A DNA stretch of 64,000 bases from Iris pallida (lineage: Eukaryota > Streptophyta > Magnoliopsida > Asparagales > Iridaceae), in assembly GCA_029216955.1 (NCBI GenBank), contig JANAVB010003400.1, positions 18,431,451 to 18,495,450 of the forward strand. The letters run 5' to 3'. A program made the translations under genes and the position numbers. Below the pieces are notes generated by a model. The model did not search any database. It worked only from the letters and a program-made list of their open reading frames with translations, and was not told the DNA's origin. Positions 1 through 13,108 of this stretch are shown here, in pieces; position 1 is the first letter of the stretch, and each line of letters opens with the position of its first letter.

Positions 1-1601
1 ATGGTTAGAGGGAAAGCTGGGGATGTTGGGAGCCACTTGGTCTGCTGTCCAGTTCTGGGAGTCGGTAGGCAGATTGTTCGATGCGGGAGGTTGGACGAGT
101 GGCTGCTTTCTGGAAGCGTGTTACGACCGTTAGTTCAACGCATATCTTAGCGAAGTTGCCTTTGGAGAGGTTTCGGGTTTCTTCTGCTACAGCCACCAGG
201 GATCCGAAGGAGCTTGCTATCCTTTTGAGATCCGCTGGGGCAAAGCATACTAGTGGCAGGTTGGGGAGGGTAATCCAGGTCGATATAATGGTCGAGTCGA
301 CCTTTGGGCACCCCATCTGGAATTTTAGGACAAAGGTTCTCTCAAATCGACTTGGGAGGGACGATATTTCTTCTGGGGTGAAGGGGATCTGGATATGTTG
401 ACCCTTTGCTGGTGCTGGGTACTCGACATCGCAGAGCTCGATGTCCTCAAGTAGCGGAGCCAAGCGGGACACTCGATCTGGTCGGAGTGCATCCGCGAAG
501 GAAGTCGGCTTCGCAGGAAGATCTGCCTGGGCCGGGGGAGTCACGGCTGGCTGAGAAGGGGAGAGGTGGCGATCTGGGAGCCTGAATCGGCGGACCCTCC
601 TCTCGGTCCTGAGCGAAACTGGGAAGGGTCGATGCTGTCTCCTGGAGGGAGGAGGGGGAAGATGAGATGGCGGGGGCGACCGAAAGGGGGGGCGCATAGG
701 AGACAGTGGTCATATGCTTCCCTACCGATGGAGCAGGGCTGACCGAAGTTGGGGGCGCATGAGAGAAGCCAGAAGACATATGCGTCCCTACCGACAGGGC
801 CTGGAAGTCCGAGGAAAGCCGAATAGGGGCAGAGGTAGGCGCATGAGCCTGAGACCCCCGGGCTAGAACGGGGGAGTCCAAACAGCAGGGCGCATAAGGA
901 GGCTGCTCGGGAGGCGCATATGCGCCCGGAGCTCGAGAAGGCGCATAGTTCAGCCGAGCGCAAGCGCGGGGCGTAGGAACTGAGGGCGCATAACTCAATT
1001 GCGCGGAAGGGGGGGCGCATGCCCTGTCAACCAGGACTTGGGCGCATGGCCGACCGCCCGCGGACCCCGCGATGGGGGAAAAGAGAGCCGAATTCAAATT
1101 CGAATTCGAATTTGAACTCTCAGGAATTTTGAGGAGTGGCGGGCGGAAAAGCACCAAGCTCGAGACTGATGGAGTTTCACCGACATCTCGGGGCCAGTGT
1201 AGAGGAAGGGCTACCCCTCGCGCGGCCGCTGAGGCTCTAGGGGATCCGATCGGCCTGCTGCCCAGAGGTTTCGAGCTCGAGGACAACTGAGCTCCATCGG
1301 CATCCCGGGGCCACCGGAGAGGCGAGTCTGCCCCTGGCACGACAGTTGGGGCTGCGGGGGAGCCGGGCGGCCATCTGAGAGAAGGAGCTGTCCTCGCCGG
1401 CGCAAGACCGACGAGGGCCAGCTGCTCCGACGACCAATCCGGAGCCGGGGGCCTGACCAATGTGCGGCCGCCGGCGGGAGATGCTCCGCTCCTAGCGGGA
1501 CGCGGGAGGTAAGGGTAGCGGAGAGGGGGGAGGACCGGAGTAGCGCCGCCCCCGGCGATGGCGAGCCGGGCTGGGGCGGAGGAGTGAGGCCGGACTAGCA
1601 A
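1..1601 (-). pseudogene. LINE (L1-type) ORF1 remnant, DUF4283-like, runs off left edge
   Basis: Two overlapping minus-strand frames (447-1601 and 5-697) together look like one ORF1 with a frameshift near 450-700. The N-terminal part (from 1601) is Pro/Ala/Ser-rich with repeated Tyr-Ala-Pro triplets. Downstream there is SFADALR, then a block (about 130-400) containing TWITLPNLPL, LKRIASSFG and NFAKICVEL, which is the second half of the DUF4283-type domain of plant LINE ORF1 proteins. The usual core between KFQMGCPKVD and TWITLPNLPL looks shortened, so there is probably an internal deletion. The endonuclease/RT ORF2 would lie left of the window. Family assignment rests on motif recall; the frame break is seen directly. 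Confidence 0.6.
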
Positions 1602-1692
1602 ACTGCTCCGGTGGGCGCAAGAAAGACAGGGGGAGGGGAAGAATGGGAGGGGGGGTCTCCCGGGAAAGGGAAGGGGAAGAGGAAGCCATTAT

Positions 1693-1890
<198 letters not shown>

Positions 1891-2094
1891 TGCTATATTT
1901 TTTTTTTAAAAAGAAAGAAAGAAAAGCATTGCTTTTCCGTTACTGTCGTCACCAAAACATAGAGATTCTGACTAACTACAAGAGGGAGAGAGAGATCTAT
2001 AGAAACACTCTTGCACAAGAGGAACCTAAACATGTTACAAGCAAAAGTCCGAGCTTTCTCTCGCACATTTTTTTATAAATCCACCCATCCTTGT

Positions 2095-2304
2095 TCACTC
2101 ATCGTCGGCGGGGGCGCTCTTGGAGGAGCCGATCTTCTTGGGGAGGAGGAGGTTGTGGATGTTCGGCATCACTCCGCCGTTGGCGATGGTGACGGTCCCA
2201 AGCAGCTTCGACAGCTCCTCGTCGTTCCTCACCACCAGCTGGATGTAGCGGGGCACGATCCTCGTCTTCTTGTTGTCCCTAGCCGCATTTCCGGCCAGCT
2301 CAAG
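2095..2304 (-). pseudogene. Histone H2A C-terminal fragment
   Basis: Read on the minus strand this encodes the C-terminal part of a canonical plant histone H2[19 protein letters not shown], then [16 protein letters not shown], then [15 protein letters not shown], ending KSAPADDE and a TGA stop (2095-2097). The acidic-patch residues of the C-terminal helix are kept and I see no stop or frameshift in the 70 codons. The N-terminal histone fold is absent: homology ends at the Leu-Glu codon pair (2299-2304) and the sequence changes abruptly to TA-rich DNA with no AG acceptor at the break. The downstream flank (2094 to about 1905) looks like an ordinary 3' UTR with a poly-pyrimidine end. It is therefore a captured or left-over gene end, not a working gene. 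Confidence 0.9.
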
Positions 2305-2349
2305 AATATATATATATTCTGCTATATTCTGCTATATATAAACAAATAG

Positions 2350-4955
2350 GAAGAAAAAAAGCCCCGGGTGAACTGTGCCCACGAACACTGTTTACCCATC
2401 CATGTCTCGATCGCGTGAAAGGAATTCTCCTCTAATTGAGAATTCAAATCACCACAGTGATTAACAAGAATTATTTAAAAAAAAAATTAATTATTCCTAA
2501 CCCGATTCTTCTTGATTTAAACCTATAAATTGAACCTAGGATTAACCCAAAAAATTTCAATTTAAACCGAATTAAAAAGGGTTATATATGTATTTGTTGT
2601 CTTTAAAAACGGAAGAAGAAAAATCCTTGGCGATCAAGGCATCGTACTCCATACCCTCACGTCCCAGCGATGCAACAGAAGCCTCTTCCCAGCCGCCTGC
2701 ATTAACACCGTGTGTCACCATACCGTCGTCGGATTAGCACTGGTCGACGACTTGCAACAGCAACAAAGCAGTAACAACAGCCTCACCCAAATTTGCAAAC
2801 TAATTTTCTCGTTAGGATCACAATCTACTCAGCTTCGAACCTTATAAATTAGATCTTTTATGATCGAAGAAATTACCAGAAAAAATTGACTCAACGTCGA
2901 TAAAAATATGTTTGTAAAGAGGGAATATATCAAGTCCCGAACCCAATATTGGTAAGGGGATTTTAGATTGGATATTCATAATTTACCTAATCTAATTTAA
3001 GTAATTCCTAGAAAACCTAACCAGCATTGAAACAATGTTTTCACTTTTCAAAATTTCCTATTATTTACTGAAAAGATTTGGTTCCAAAATCACTAAAAAT
3101 TAGTTTTGAAAACAATCGATTTCAATGAGAATTTATAGATACGACGTTCGACCCAAAAAATCGGGCATCGAAAGGTGCATATCGACTTCTCCGACGTGTG
3201 GGAGTCGACAGAACTCGATTTGGTTGCGTGTACGCGTGGAAATCGAGATGTAACGGTCGAAGTACCCCGTATCAGTTATTTTTCAAACTAGCCTACAACT
3301 TTGTGCACGTTCATCATATCGAGATAAAACTTATGCCACTGGACTCATTTTATTTTTCTGGTCATGTGAGCCAAGTTTGGTCTAATTCTGAGAAGGTTGA
3401 TCGGAACGCTATTTTGTCGGGCCCACGACCCGATGCAATGGCAAAATTATGCATGCTCACCGGATACCAAATTTGGATATACAGTTGAGTTCGTATCGTC
3501 AAACCGGACTCATAGACATATAACTTGATAACTTTAGAGACTGTAGGATTTGGCACGCTTTTCGGTACAAAGCGGATCCAACGGCGGATACCGATTTGAC
3601 CCAAAATTATGATTTTATCTCTATGTCTAGAATTTGACTTATAGGTAGGCGATCTTAGATATTTCTCTTATTCCAGAAATGTTAATGATGTCTGTTTCAG
3701 CATCCAAGGACGTTTGTGAAAATATTACTTTTATAGCTTCAATGATCTGACAGTTTGAGCTACTGGATATTGCCATTCTGCACACCACCTCCAGGCAAGA
3801 TACCTTGCCACTATTTATAGTTTATTTGTTGTCATTCTAGCATGTTATTTTCCTTTTATTTATTTTATTGTCGATTTACTTTCTATTAAACAGTGGGTCC
3901 AAAATATACTTGGGTACGAATGACTGAGTTAGTCGTTTTGTTGCTTTTAGTTATTTAATTCATACTGACATAGTTTTAGTGGACCACCCCATTATTGTGA
4001 GATATTGGTATATCTCCTATGTCCTTGATACTTGATTTTCATGATTTGTGAGTCACATATAGGTCACAGACTCGCATAGTCGGCTGGCCACCGATACGTA
4101 TGATACGTGCGACAGTTAGGGATAACTGCTAATAGAATTTGCACGTTAGTGGACTTAGCAGTTATTAAAGGTTCATACGTGTTATGGAGATGACACAGAT
4201 AGGCATGGGATGGGGAGGATAGTTCCTTAATGTATTGGCCAAGTATGCCTATCCCTTTTTGTACCCGGAAGCACCGCTGGAGATATGGGCCTAATTATCC
4301 CTTTACTGTTCTTGCTGGCCTCTAATGTTCAAAAATGTCATGCTTTGAGGCCCCTTGTTCCTAGAGAGGGGACTATGATAATCCCATTATAGCCAGAGTG
4401 TCCATGCGTTTAAGGTTTGTTCTTAATTGCATATTCACAGTAGAATGGTTAGGAGCTTTGTTGCATTCATCCTTCATATATTTAGTTTATATGGGATATT
4501 TTTTTGTATCTTGTTACATCCTTCTGAGGACCTAGTGATCTCTCTAGGATTAGATGACCAGGACTACCCTCAGGAGTACAGCTCAGCTTTGGATCCTTCG
4601 TTCTCCATTGAGGAGGTTTCATCTTCCGAGTTCTAGTGATCTTTTGCTTTAGTGGACATAACATTTGCTACATTTTAGTTTCCTATATTTTTTCTCTATT
4701 TATTCATTTTTAAGAGGACGGACTTCAGTATTCTCAGACTCTTTTTTATAGCTGTTTTGGTAGTGGATTTGTCTCCATCGGCTATATATTTTCGTTTGAC
4801 ATTTTATTCATTATTGGACTACTTCTTTTATTTGTCTATGTGAATGAGATATAAAACTACCTGGCCTGTTTGTTATTATAATTATTACAGTTTATGTATG
4901 TATTTGGAGTTTTCATATATTGGAGTGTTCTTCGTATGCATACAGCTGGCATGTT
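2350..4955 (+). repeat. L0: truncated LTR, Del/Tekay-like gypsy family
   Basis: About 2.6 kb that tracks the distal part of LTR L3 (about 37960-40560): the ATACGACGT block near 3140, the palindrome block at 3793-3810, the GGCTGGCCACCGATACGTAT block near 4081, and the GTTACATCCTTCTGAGGACC block near 4513. The first ~1.4 kb of the LTR and the last ~40 bp are missing. Small frames inside (3198-3488, 4427-4636) are not shared with other copies and are not genes. Confidence 0.75.
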
Positions 4956-7908
4956 ACGTAATAATTTTATTTACTCACAAAAAGTTATTCAAGTATTTAA
5001 TATTTATTTTCTAAATTATTTATTATTATTTAAAGATAATTTGAAATTTGTTGAATAAGCTAAATTATTTATGGTAACTTAATTTAATATTTGATCTAGC
5101 GAATTTGATTTTTAAACAGTTTTAAATAAAGGATTTGATTTATCTAGATTTAATCAAAATTTGGATTTGAATGAAATGGTTTCCGAACTATCTAAATTAA
5201 AAGATGGAATTATCCATCGGGGTTTAAACCACTACTAGTTCTTATCCAACTAGGAGTGTTCACCTCCTATAAATAGGAGAGCCTCCATATGTTTTCTCCA
5301 TAAACACCCCAATTCCATCCACCACAAATAACGTGAGTACATCCCGTCGGTGTCCAAATCAATCCTTCCCGTATCTTTCCAATTTACCACCTATATTACA
5401 TTTTCGTATTCGTTTGGATACAACCCGACACAAAACTCATAACCCAAACTTTAGCCTATAGCCGCTGCCTCCTGCCACCATCCATCGTCAACCAGGCTCG
5501 ACTGTCGCGACCACAACCCTGCCTCGTCAATCCCAGGGTCAATCCAGTGTAGCCTCGACACACCTTTGCCGTGCCCCATCAAACCACAACGTTACCACCC
5601 TCTGCCCAACTCCCGCCGACGACCAAAACCACAATAACGCCACCATCATCTTTATCACCATCTCTACGACACACCACCACGATCACCTTGCCGGGATGCT
5701 ACAGCCACAACCCCACCATCATCACCACCACCATTCGTGATTTCCCCAAACCCCGGACACAGCCCCAAACCGAAATCGGATCCATCTTGCCAAGCCTCAG
5801 TAGCCTCTTTTCTCGGACTCCCCTCACCTATCCGGCCTCACACACACTCTCTCTCTTCTTCTTCGATCCTCCCTTTCCCTGAGCTTTATTAAGTAATCTT
5901 TCCCATTCATTTATTAAGCAGTTAGCAGCCCTTTTTGTCTTTTTATTTCATTAGTTGGAGCAGTAGTCAGCCTCGACTGCTGCACTCTACTTTTATTTGT
6001 ATTTTTCTCTGGTTTATTTTTTTGTGTATTATTTGTTTCCTTATTTTATTTTGAGAGTATATGTTATTTTTACTTATTATTATCATTATTATTATTATAT
6101 TTATTATTATTATTATTACTATTATTATTATTATTATTTGATATAGTTGTTGTTAAATAGTACAGGTATATGGTTAATGAAATTAACAATACTTTTATTA
6201 TTATTAGTTATTTTCTTTATCCTCATACTTACATGTATAAATTTTGTATAACATTGTTTTGATACAAGATATTAGATTTAGATATATACCACTATTTTCT
6301 AAACAAAATCTTATATGGTGTTTGACCTTACTTAATATTTTCAAAAATCATATATGTATTCTAAATTTCCTTCGACTATCCTTCAGTCCGTAACTAATCT
6401 CGCCATTCCTATTCCTCTGCCAATTCTATACGTCCTCCTATCGTCCCTAGCTAACTCGACTATCTTGGACCCGATTGAACCGTTCATGCCATTATTAGAG
6501 ATCTTGTTGCATAGTGTAAACCGGAGCTATACTCTGTGCCAACTTGATCGTCGCAGCGCACTAGGCGTCCCATCAGGCAAGGTACCTTGCCATTAGTTGT
6601 TTATTTTACTTTAGCTCATATTCATGCATCTATTCATTATTTATTTTTCTGTAAAATAAACTGTGCTATACTTTTATAATTAGATAGATTTTACTGTGTC
6701 CTTCTATTTCTCGTACTTATTATTTTTATGCATATTAACCTTAGATTTAAGGGACCATTCTTGTTTGTGTTGCGTACATTGGCTTGACACGTTTGTGCCA
6801 CGAAGTCGTGTATCTCATATAGAACTCGAAAATGAGTGACTGGCTGGCCACCAGTACGTATAAGCCATCCGATAGGGCTAACCGCTATTAGTATTGCATG
6901 ATTGTTTGACTTAGCGATTATAGAGGTTATGTGTTGTTAAGGCAACATATAGGCATTGGGTGGGGAGGACATATCCTTAGCATATGGGCTACTATACAAA
7001 TTCCCTTGTGATCGTACGCTCCGCCAGAGATGCGGGATGATGACCCTTTATTTCATTGCTTGCATGTTCGAGGAACGGTTATGCGTGAGGCCCCTGGTGC
7101 CCCAAGTGGGGACTATGCCAATCTATTTTTAGCCAGAGAGTCCATGCGTTGAAGGGATGTTCTTAAAATGCATTCACTAGAACTGTTAGGCTACCCTATC
7201 CGTTAGGTATGGGTACTTTTGGTTTGAGTACTTATATCTGATCACGACTTGGAATAGTAACTTGTCACGAACTAGTTTGTTACATCTTGTCCTTGTTTGG
7301 CTGTAGGTGTGGCTCACTACTTCGATGAGACGGTACTGAACCATGTTGTGGTCCGGATACCATATTGGATTCATAGCATGGAAAGATACGTCATCGTGAA
7401 TTAGGGTGCCATCTCTTATCCTTGTTTGTTTGGGGGGATGGTACGCTAATTCAATGGTGTGTATTGGACCATGTTATAATTCAATCGACTTATTTATTGA
7501 GCAATTTATATTCAGTTATGGCATGTTCTTCCTGTATCTTGTTACGTCCCTCTGAGGACCTGGTGATCTCTCCAGGTGTGTGTTCTTGTCTTCCGCAAGT
7601 ATTCTAGTCGGGGTTGTGATCTTCTCCATTCCTTCAAACATGACGTGCCTTGTATCTTTCTTGCTACTTTCGCCAAATCATTTCATATGCCATATATCTC
7701 ATTTTCTTTTGGTTGTAGTGGATGTGTCTCCATCCAACATATTGTACAAAGACAATTCGTGGCTATTATATGATATCTATTATTCTTTTATATGTGTTGA
7801 TGAGATTAGTAGCTGTGGTTTTATAGCATTTACAGCTTACATATATTTATTATACGGCTGGCATGTCTACGTTCCTAGTCCTACGTATTTTGGGACTGGG
7901 GTATTATA
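4956..7908 (+). repeat. L1: 5' LTR, left end missing
   Basis: Homologous base by base to 9730-13108 of L2, with the promoter block CTCCTATAAATAGGAGAG at about 5267-5284, a perfect 16-bp palindrome GGCAAGGTACCTTGCC at 6576-6591, and the end ...TATTATA at 7908, where the family ends GTTACA. It lacks a segment of roughly 350 bp that L2 has at about 10553-10945. Its left side joins L0 without any LTR start. Confidence 0.8.
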
Positions 7909-9292
7909 TATTTTTGTGGTGGCCCATGCAGGTCAAGTTTATCACTTCGATTACGTTACTGTACCGATGTGAGCTTGCCTATAGAAATAGTGTCTAGGAT
8001 CTCATCCACATACTTGACCTCCTTCCTCGATTCCCTTTTCGAACTCTCGTTTGACTCCTTGATTTGCATCTTGCTTGATCCCTTCTATTGTAATTCTTAT
8101 CCTTCTTTCATACTTGATAGATGTTAGGAACGTAACTCATACTAGGAAAGACATGTTCCACTGTCCCATCATACTACTAGTTTAACTCTTGTAAGTTGGG
8201 TAGAATGCCTCACGACCCACTAGTTCCTTCGTCCTTATGACCTATCATAGTGAATACTAAGTGGATTACCTAGACTGTAAATCTTTGAGGACCATATCTC
8301 CTTGGTCGACCAAAGCCTTAGACAAGAAGACAATAGGACGACTGTATAGGCACCAACACCGGACAAGACTTAGAGTCTAAGGAACTTGGACTATTTATGC
8401 TTTCTTTCATAATAATCTTGCGTACCTCTATTTTTACCATCTTGGCCAATGTTGCTACTATAGCCTTGCTACTATAGCCTGGTTTTGCAAGCTTATCCAT
8501 TCATTAAGCTTGTTCAAGACATATGTTATTTGGGCGCACGTCTACTAACATATTGTCTAATCAGAACCGGTGCATGATGGTCTGATCAACCTAGTGCACT
8601 TTGGTTCACTTTTCATATATTGTTCTACGTGGATGGAGACATAGTTAAACTTTGCTTCTAAAAATCTCATCCGAACTGCCTTAGCAATTCTTTTTGAATT
8701 ACTCGGTCGCCTTTGAACCACGTATTCGTATTCGATAACATATTCTTCGAACTCTTATTCGTCTTTCTTTCACCTATTTTAGAAAGATAACACTCGTACT
8801 TGATATCCCCTTAGTTGCCCACCATCTATTGCCAAGATAGTTAGCCATTGACCAACCAATGTGACTATATCCTCGTCTTAAGTTACTCGTCCTTTTTTCT
8901 CGACCCTAGATTCATTATCGCAACCTTCTAATCATTCTTGAAATTTGAGAATGATTCAAATCATTCCTTAACCATACGCTAAACTTAGATGACTATATTC
9001 TCTCAAGGAACCATATCACCCAAGTCCCTAAATTATTCTCGATTCCTTGCTATTCTCTAATTCATGTTATCATAATTTTACTGCCTTAACTAGCGACCCT
9101 CGTTCAATACCATATCCATGATGTATTTTCGATATCAAAATCACGATTATCTAATGCATGTTTGTGTTAAACGTCGTTTCCTTGCCTCGCCCAATGATTT
9201 GATCGTGTTTCCTTATCGATATACCCTCGTACCTTCTCACCCCCCTAATTATTTTTAATTTTAAGGACAAAATTCTTGTAAGTTGGGTAGGA
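7909..9292 (+). other. Coding-free interior of the L1-L2 element
   Basis: Begins TATTTTTGTGGTGG, like the sequence after L3 at 40593, so this is the former leader region. I find no gag, protease, RT or integrase motif in either strand. The stretch TCTTGTAAGTTGGGTAG before the 3' LTR (about 9273-9290) also occurs at 8186-8203, so the interior holds an internal copy of the sequence that normally precedes the 3' LTR. Confidence 0.6.
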
Positions 9293-11249
9293 TGTAAATC
9301 TCCTAAATTTTTACTACATTTTTAAATTTTTATTTATTTTGGTATGAATTTTTCGTTTTCGTTTAGTATGTCGAAAGCGAATATGGATATGATTTGATAT
9401 ATTTCTTAGATAAAAAGTTTTATAATAGGTTGGCAACTAAAGATATAAATACTTATTCAGTAAATATTTTGTATATAAATATTCATCCGCCAAAAGTTTG
9501 TATTATAAAAAGGTTTTTCTTATTATTACAAATATAGAAAAACGTACAGTTCATTTCAATATAGTATAGTTAAATATTTTATTTGCTTGAAATAGAAATT
9601 CCGTCGCACTAGTGGCAAATATTGTTTATTTATTTATACCGATTTCAAAAATAATATATACATAGATATTTTGTACTAGTTGAATGCAAGGAATATGAAA
9701 TTTGATTCATGTACATTTAAGTTTTCAAGTACTAATTATTTTATTTACCCACAAAAAGTTATTCAAATATTTAATATTTATTTTTGAAATTATTTATTAT
9801 TATTATTTATTATTTTATTATTATTTAAAGATAATTTGAAATTTGTTGATTAAGATAAATTATTTATGGTAACTTAATTTAATATTTGATATATTGAATT
9901 TGATTTTTAAACAGTTTTAATATAAGGATTTGATTTATCTAGATTTACTCAAAATTTGGATTTGAATGAAATGGTTTTCGAACTATTTAAATTAAAAGAT
10001 GGAATTATCCATCGGGGTTTAAACCATTACTAGTTCTTATCCAACTAGGAGTGTTCACCTCCTATAAATAGAAGAGCCTCCATATGTTTTCTCCATAATT
10101 CCATCCACCATAAACAACGTGAGTGCATCGTGTCGGTTTCCAAATCAATCCTTCCCGTATCTTTCCAATTTACCACCTACATTACATTTTTGTATTCATT
10201 TGGATACGACCCGACACAAACCTCATAACCCTAACTTTAGCCTATAGCCGCCGGCTTCTGCCACCATCCATCGTCACCCATGCTCAACTATCGCAACCAC
10301 AGCCCCGCCCCGTCAATTCCAGTGCAGCCTCGACACACCTTTGCCATGCCCCATCGAATCACAACGTTACCACCCTTTGCCCAACTCCCGTCGACGACCA
10401 AAACCACAATAACGCCACCATCATCTTCATCACCATCTCTACGACACACCACCACGGCCACCTTGCCGGGATGCACAGCCACAACCCCACCATCATCACC
10501 ACCACCTTCCATAATTTCCCCAAACCTCGAACACAGCCCAGAACCGAAACCAGATCCACCGTAGACAGACCACCGCCATCTCATCACCCTGGCCACCGCC
10601 TCAAACGGCGCCGCCCCAAAACATACACACCATCGCCAACCAACACCATAAAGGAAAATAAAAAAACCTCTTACCCCTTTCCTCCTCCGGACGCTGACGT
10701 CTGACCCTCGAGTCGTCATAGCGCCGATGCCTCAATGTCGTACCGCTCGGATGCCTTGTCGGCAGCGTTCACAGGCCGCCATGCGCATACGCGACCTCCA
10801 CCGCCGGGAAGACCTCGCGCCTCCGTCTTCCCAAGCGTCGCCACAATCTCAAGCCTTGCCTTCCCTCTATTGTTCCCAGCGTCCGTGCCTGCCACCCCGG
10901 ACTTCACCGACCGCGTGTGCCGAGCCTCCGTAGCCTCTTTCCCCGGGCTCCCCTCACCTATCCGGCCTCACCCACACTCTCCCTCTTCTTCTTCGATCCT
11001 CCATTTCCCTGAGCTTTATTAAGTAATATTTCCCATTCATTTATTAAACAGTCAGCAGCCCTTTTTGTCATTTTATTTCATTACTTGGAGCAGCAGTCAG
11101 CCTCGACTGCTGCACACTACTTTTATTTGTATTTTTCTCTAGTTTATTTTTTTGGGTATTATTCGTTTCCTTATTTTATTTTGAGAGTATATGTTATTTT
11201 TACTTATTATTATCATTATTATTATTATTATTAATATTATTATTATTAT

Positions 11250-11326
<77 letters not shown>

Positions 11327-13108
11327 TTATTATTTGATATAGTTGTTGTTAAACAGTACAGGTATATGGTTAATGAAATTAACAATACTTTTATTATTAT
11401 TAGTTATTTTCTTTATCCTCATACTTACATGTATAAATTTTGTATAGCATTGTTTTGATACTAGATATTAGATTTAGATATATACTACTATTTTATAAAA
11501 AAAATCTTATATGATGTTTGACCTTACTTAATATTTTCAAAAATCATATATGTATTCTAAATTTCCTTCGACCATCCTTCAGTCCGTAACTAATCTCGCC
11601 ATTCCTATTCCTCTGCCAATTCTATACGTCCTTCTATCGTCCCTAGCTAACTCAACTATACTGGACCCGATGGAACCTTTCATACCATCATTAGAGATCC
11701 CGTTGCATAGTGTAAACTGGAGCTATACTCTGTGCCAACTTGATCGTTGTAGCGCACCAGGCATCCCATCAGGCATGATACCTTGCCATTATTTGTTTAT
11801 TTTACTTTAGCTCATATTCATGCATCTATTTATTATTTATTTTTCTATAAAAGAAATTGTGCTACACTGTTATAATTAGATAGATTTTACTATGTCGTTC
11901 TATTTCCCGTACTTATTATTTTTATGCATATTAACCTTAGATTTAAGGGACCACCCTTGTTTGTGTTGTATACATTGGTCTTGACACGTTTGAGCCACAA
12001 AGTCGTGTGTCGCATATAGAACTCGGATATGCGTGACTTGCTGGCCTCCAATACGTATAAGCCGTACGATAGGGCTAACCGCTAATAGTATTGCATGATA
12101 GTTTGACTTAGCGGTTATAGAGGTTATGTGTTGTTAAGGCAACATATAGGCATTGGGTGGGGAGGACATATCCTTAGCGTATGGGCTACTATACACATTT
12201 CCCTTGTGACCGTATGCTCCGTCGAAGATGCGGGTTGACGACCCCTTTATTTTATTGCTTGCACGTTCGAGGAATGGTTATGCTTGAGGCCCCTGGTGCC
12301 CCAAGTGGGGACTATGCCGATCCCATTTTTTGCCAGAGAGCCCATGCGTTGGAGGGTTGTTCTTAAACTGCATTCACTAGAACTGTTAGGCGACCTTATC
12401 CGTTAGGTATGGGTACTTTTGGTTTGAGTACTTATATCTGATCACGGCTTAGAACAGTAACTTATCGCAGACTAGTTTGTCACATCATGTCCTTGTTTAG
12501 TTGTTGGTGTGGCTCACTACTTTGATGAGAATGTACTGAACCTTGTTGTGGTCCATATACCATATTGGATACATAGCATGGAAAGATACGTCATCGTGAA
12601 TTAGGGTGCCATCTCCTGTCCTTGTTTGGTTGGAGGGATGGTACGCTAATTCAATGGTGTGTATTGGACCATGTTATAATTCAATCGACTTATTTATTGA
12701 GCAGTTTATATTCAGTTATGGCATGTTCTTCCTGTATCTTGTTACGTCCCTCTGAGGACCTGGTGATCTCTCCAAGTGTGTGTTCTTGTCTTCCGCAGGT
12801 ATTCTAGTCGGGGTCGTGATCTTCTCCATTCCTTCGAAGATGACATACCTTGGATCTTTCTTACTACTTTTGCCAAATCATTTCATATGCCATGTTTCTC
12901 ATTTATTTTTGGTTGGTAGTGGATGTGTCTCCATCTCGCATATTGTACAAAGATAATTCGTGGCTATTATATGATATCTTTTATTCTTTTATTTATGTGG
13001 ATGAGATTAATAGTTGTGGTTTTACTGCATTACAGCTTACGTATATTTATTATACGACTGGCATGTCTACATTCCTAGTCCTATGTATTTTGGGATGAGA
13101 ATGTTACA
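9293..13108 (+). repeat. L2: complete 3' LTR (3.8 kb)
   Basis: Starts TGTAAATCTCC after the degenerate polypurine stretch AAGTTGGGTAGGA and ends GTTACA at 13108, giving TG...CA ends and about 3,816 bp. TATA box CTCCTATAAATAGAAGAG lies near 10061-10078. Conserved blocks are at 11771-11788 and 12742-12772. The 193-codon frame at 10123-10704 is Pro/His-rich leader sequence that L1 does not keep open, so it is not called as a gene. Confidence 0.85.
11251..11325. repeat. (ACT)25 microsatellite within L2
   Basis: A run of ACT triplets follows an ATT run. The matching place in L1 (about 6083-6140) has only ATT-type triplets, so the ACT tract grew after the two LTRs separated. The poly-Ser frame on the minus strand (11200-11385) is an artefact of it. 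Confidence 0.95.

Larger units (their letters stand above)
4956..13108 (+). mobile_element. Del/Tekay-like gypsy element with no coding region (L1 - interior - L2)
   Basis: Two long direct repeats (4956-7908 and 9293-13108) flank a 1.4 kb interior. The right repeat begins TGTAAATCTCC directly after a purine-rich stretch and ends GTTACA, so it is a 3' LTR. The left repeat lacks its first ~440 bp, which removes the left target-site duplication. The short distance between LTRs means the gag-pol genes are gone or were never there. No reliable target duplication can be read. Confidence 0.75.

Noticed and set aside
10123..10704. 193-codon frame in L2 as a possible LTR-encoded gene
   Set aside because: Not kept open in L1, biased composition and no domain.
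11200..11385. Poly-Ser/Asn frame
   Set aside because: Translation of ACT/ATT triplet repeats.
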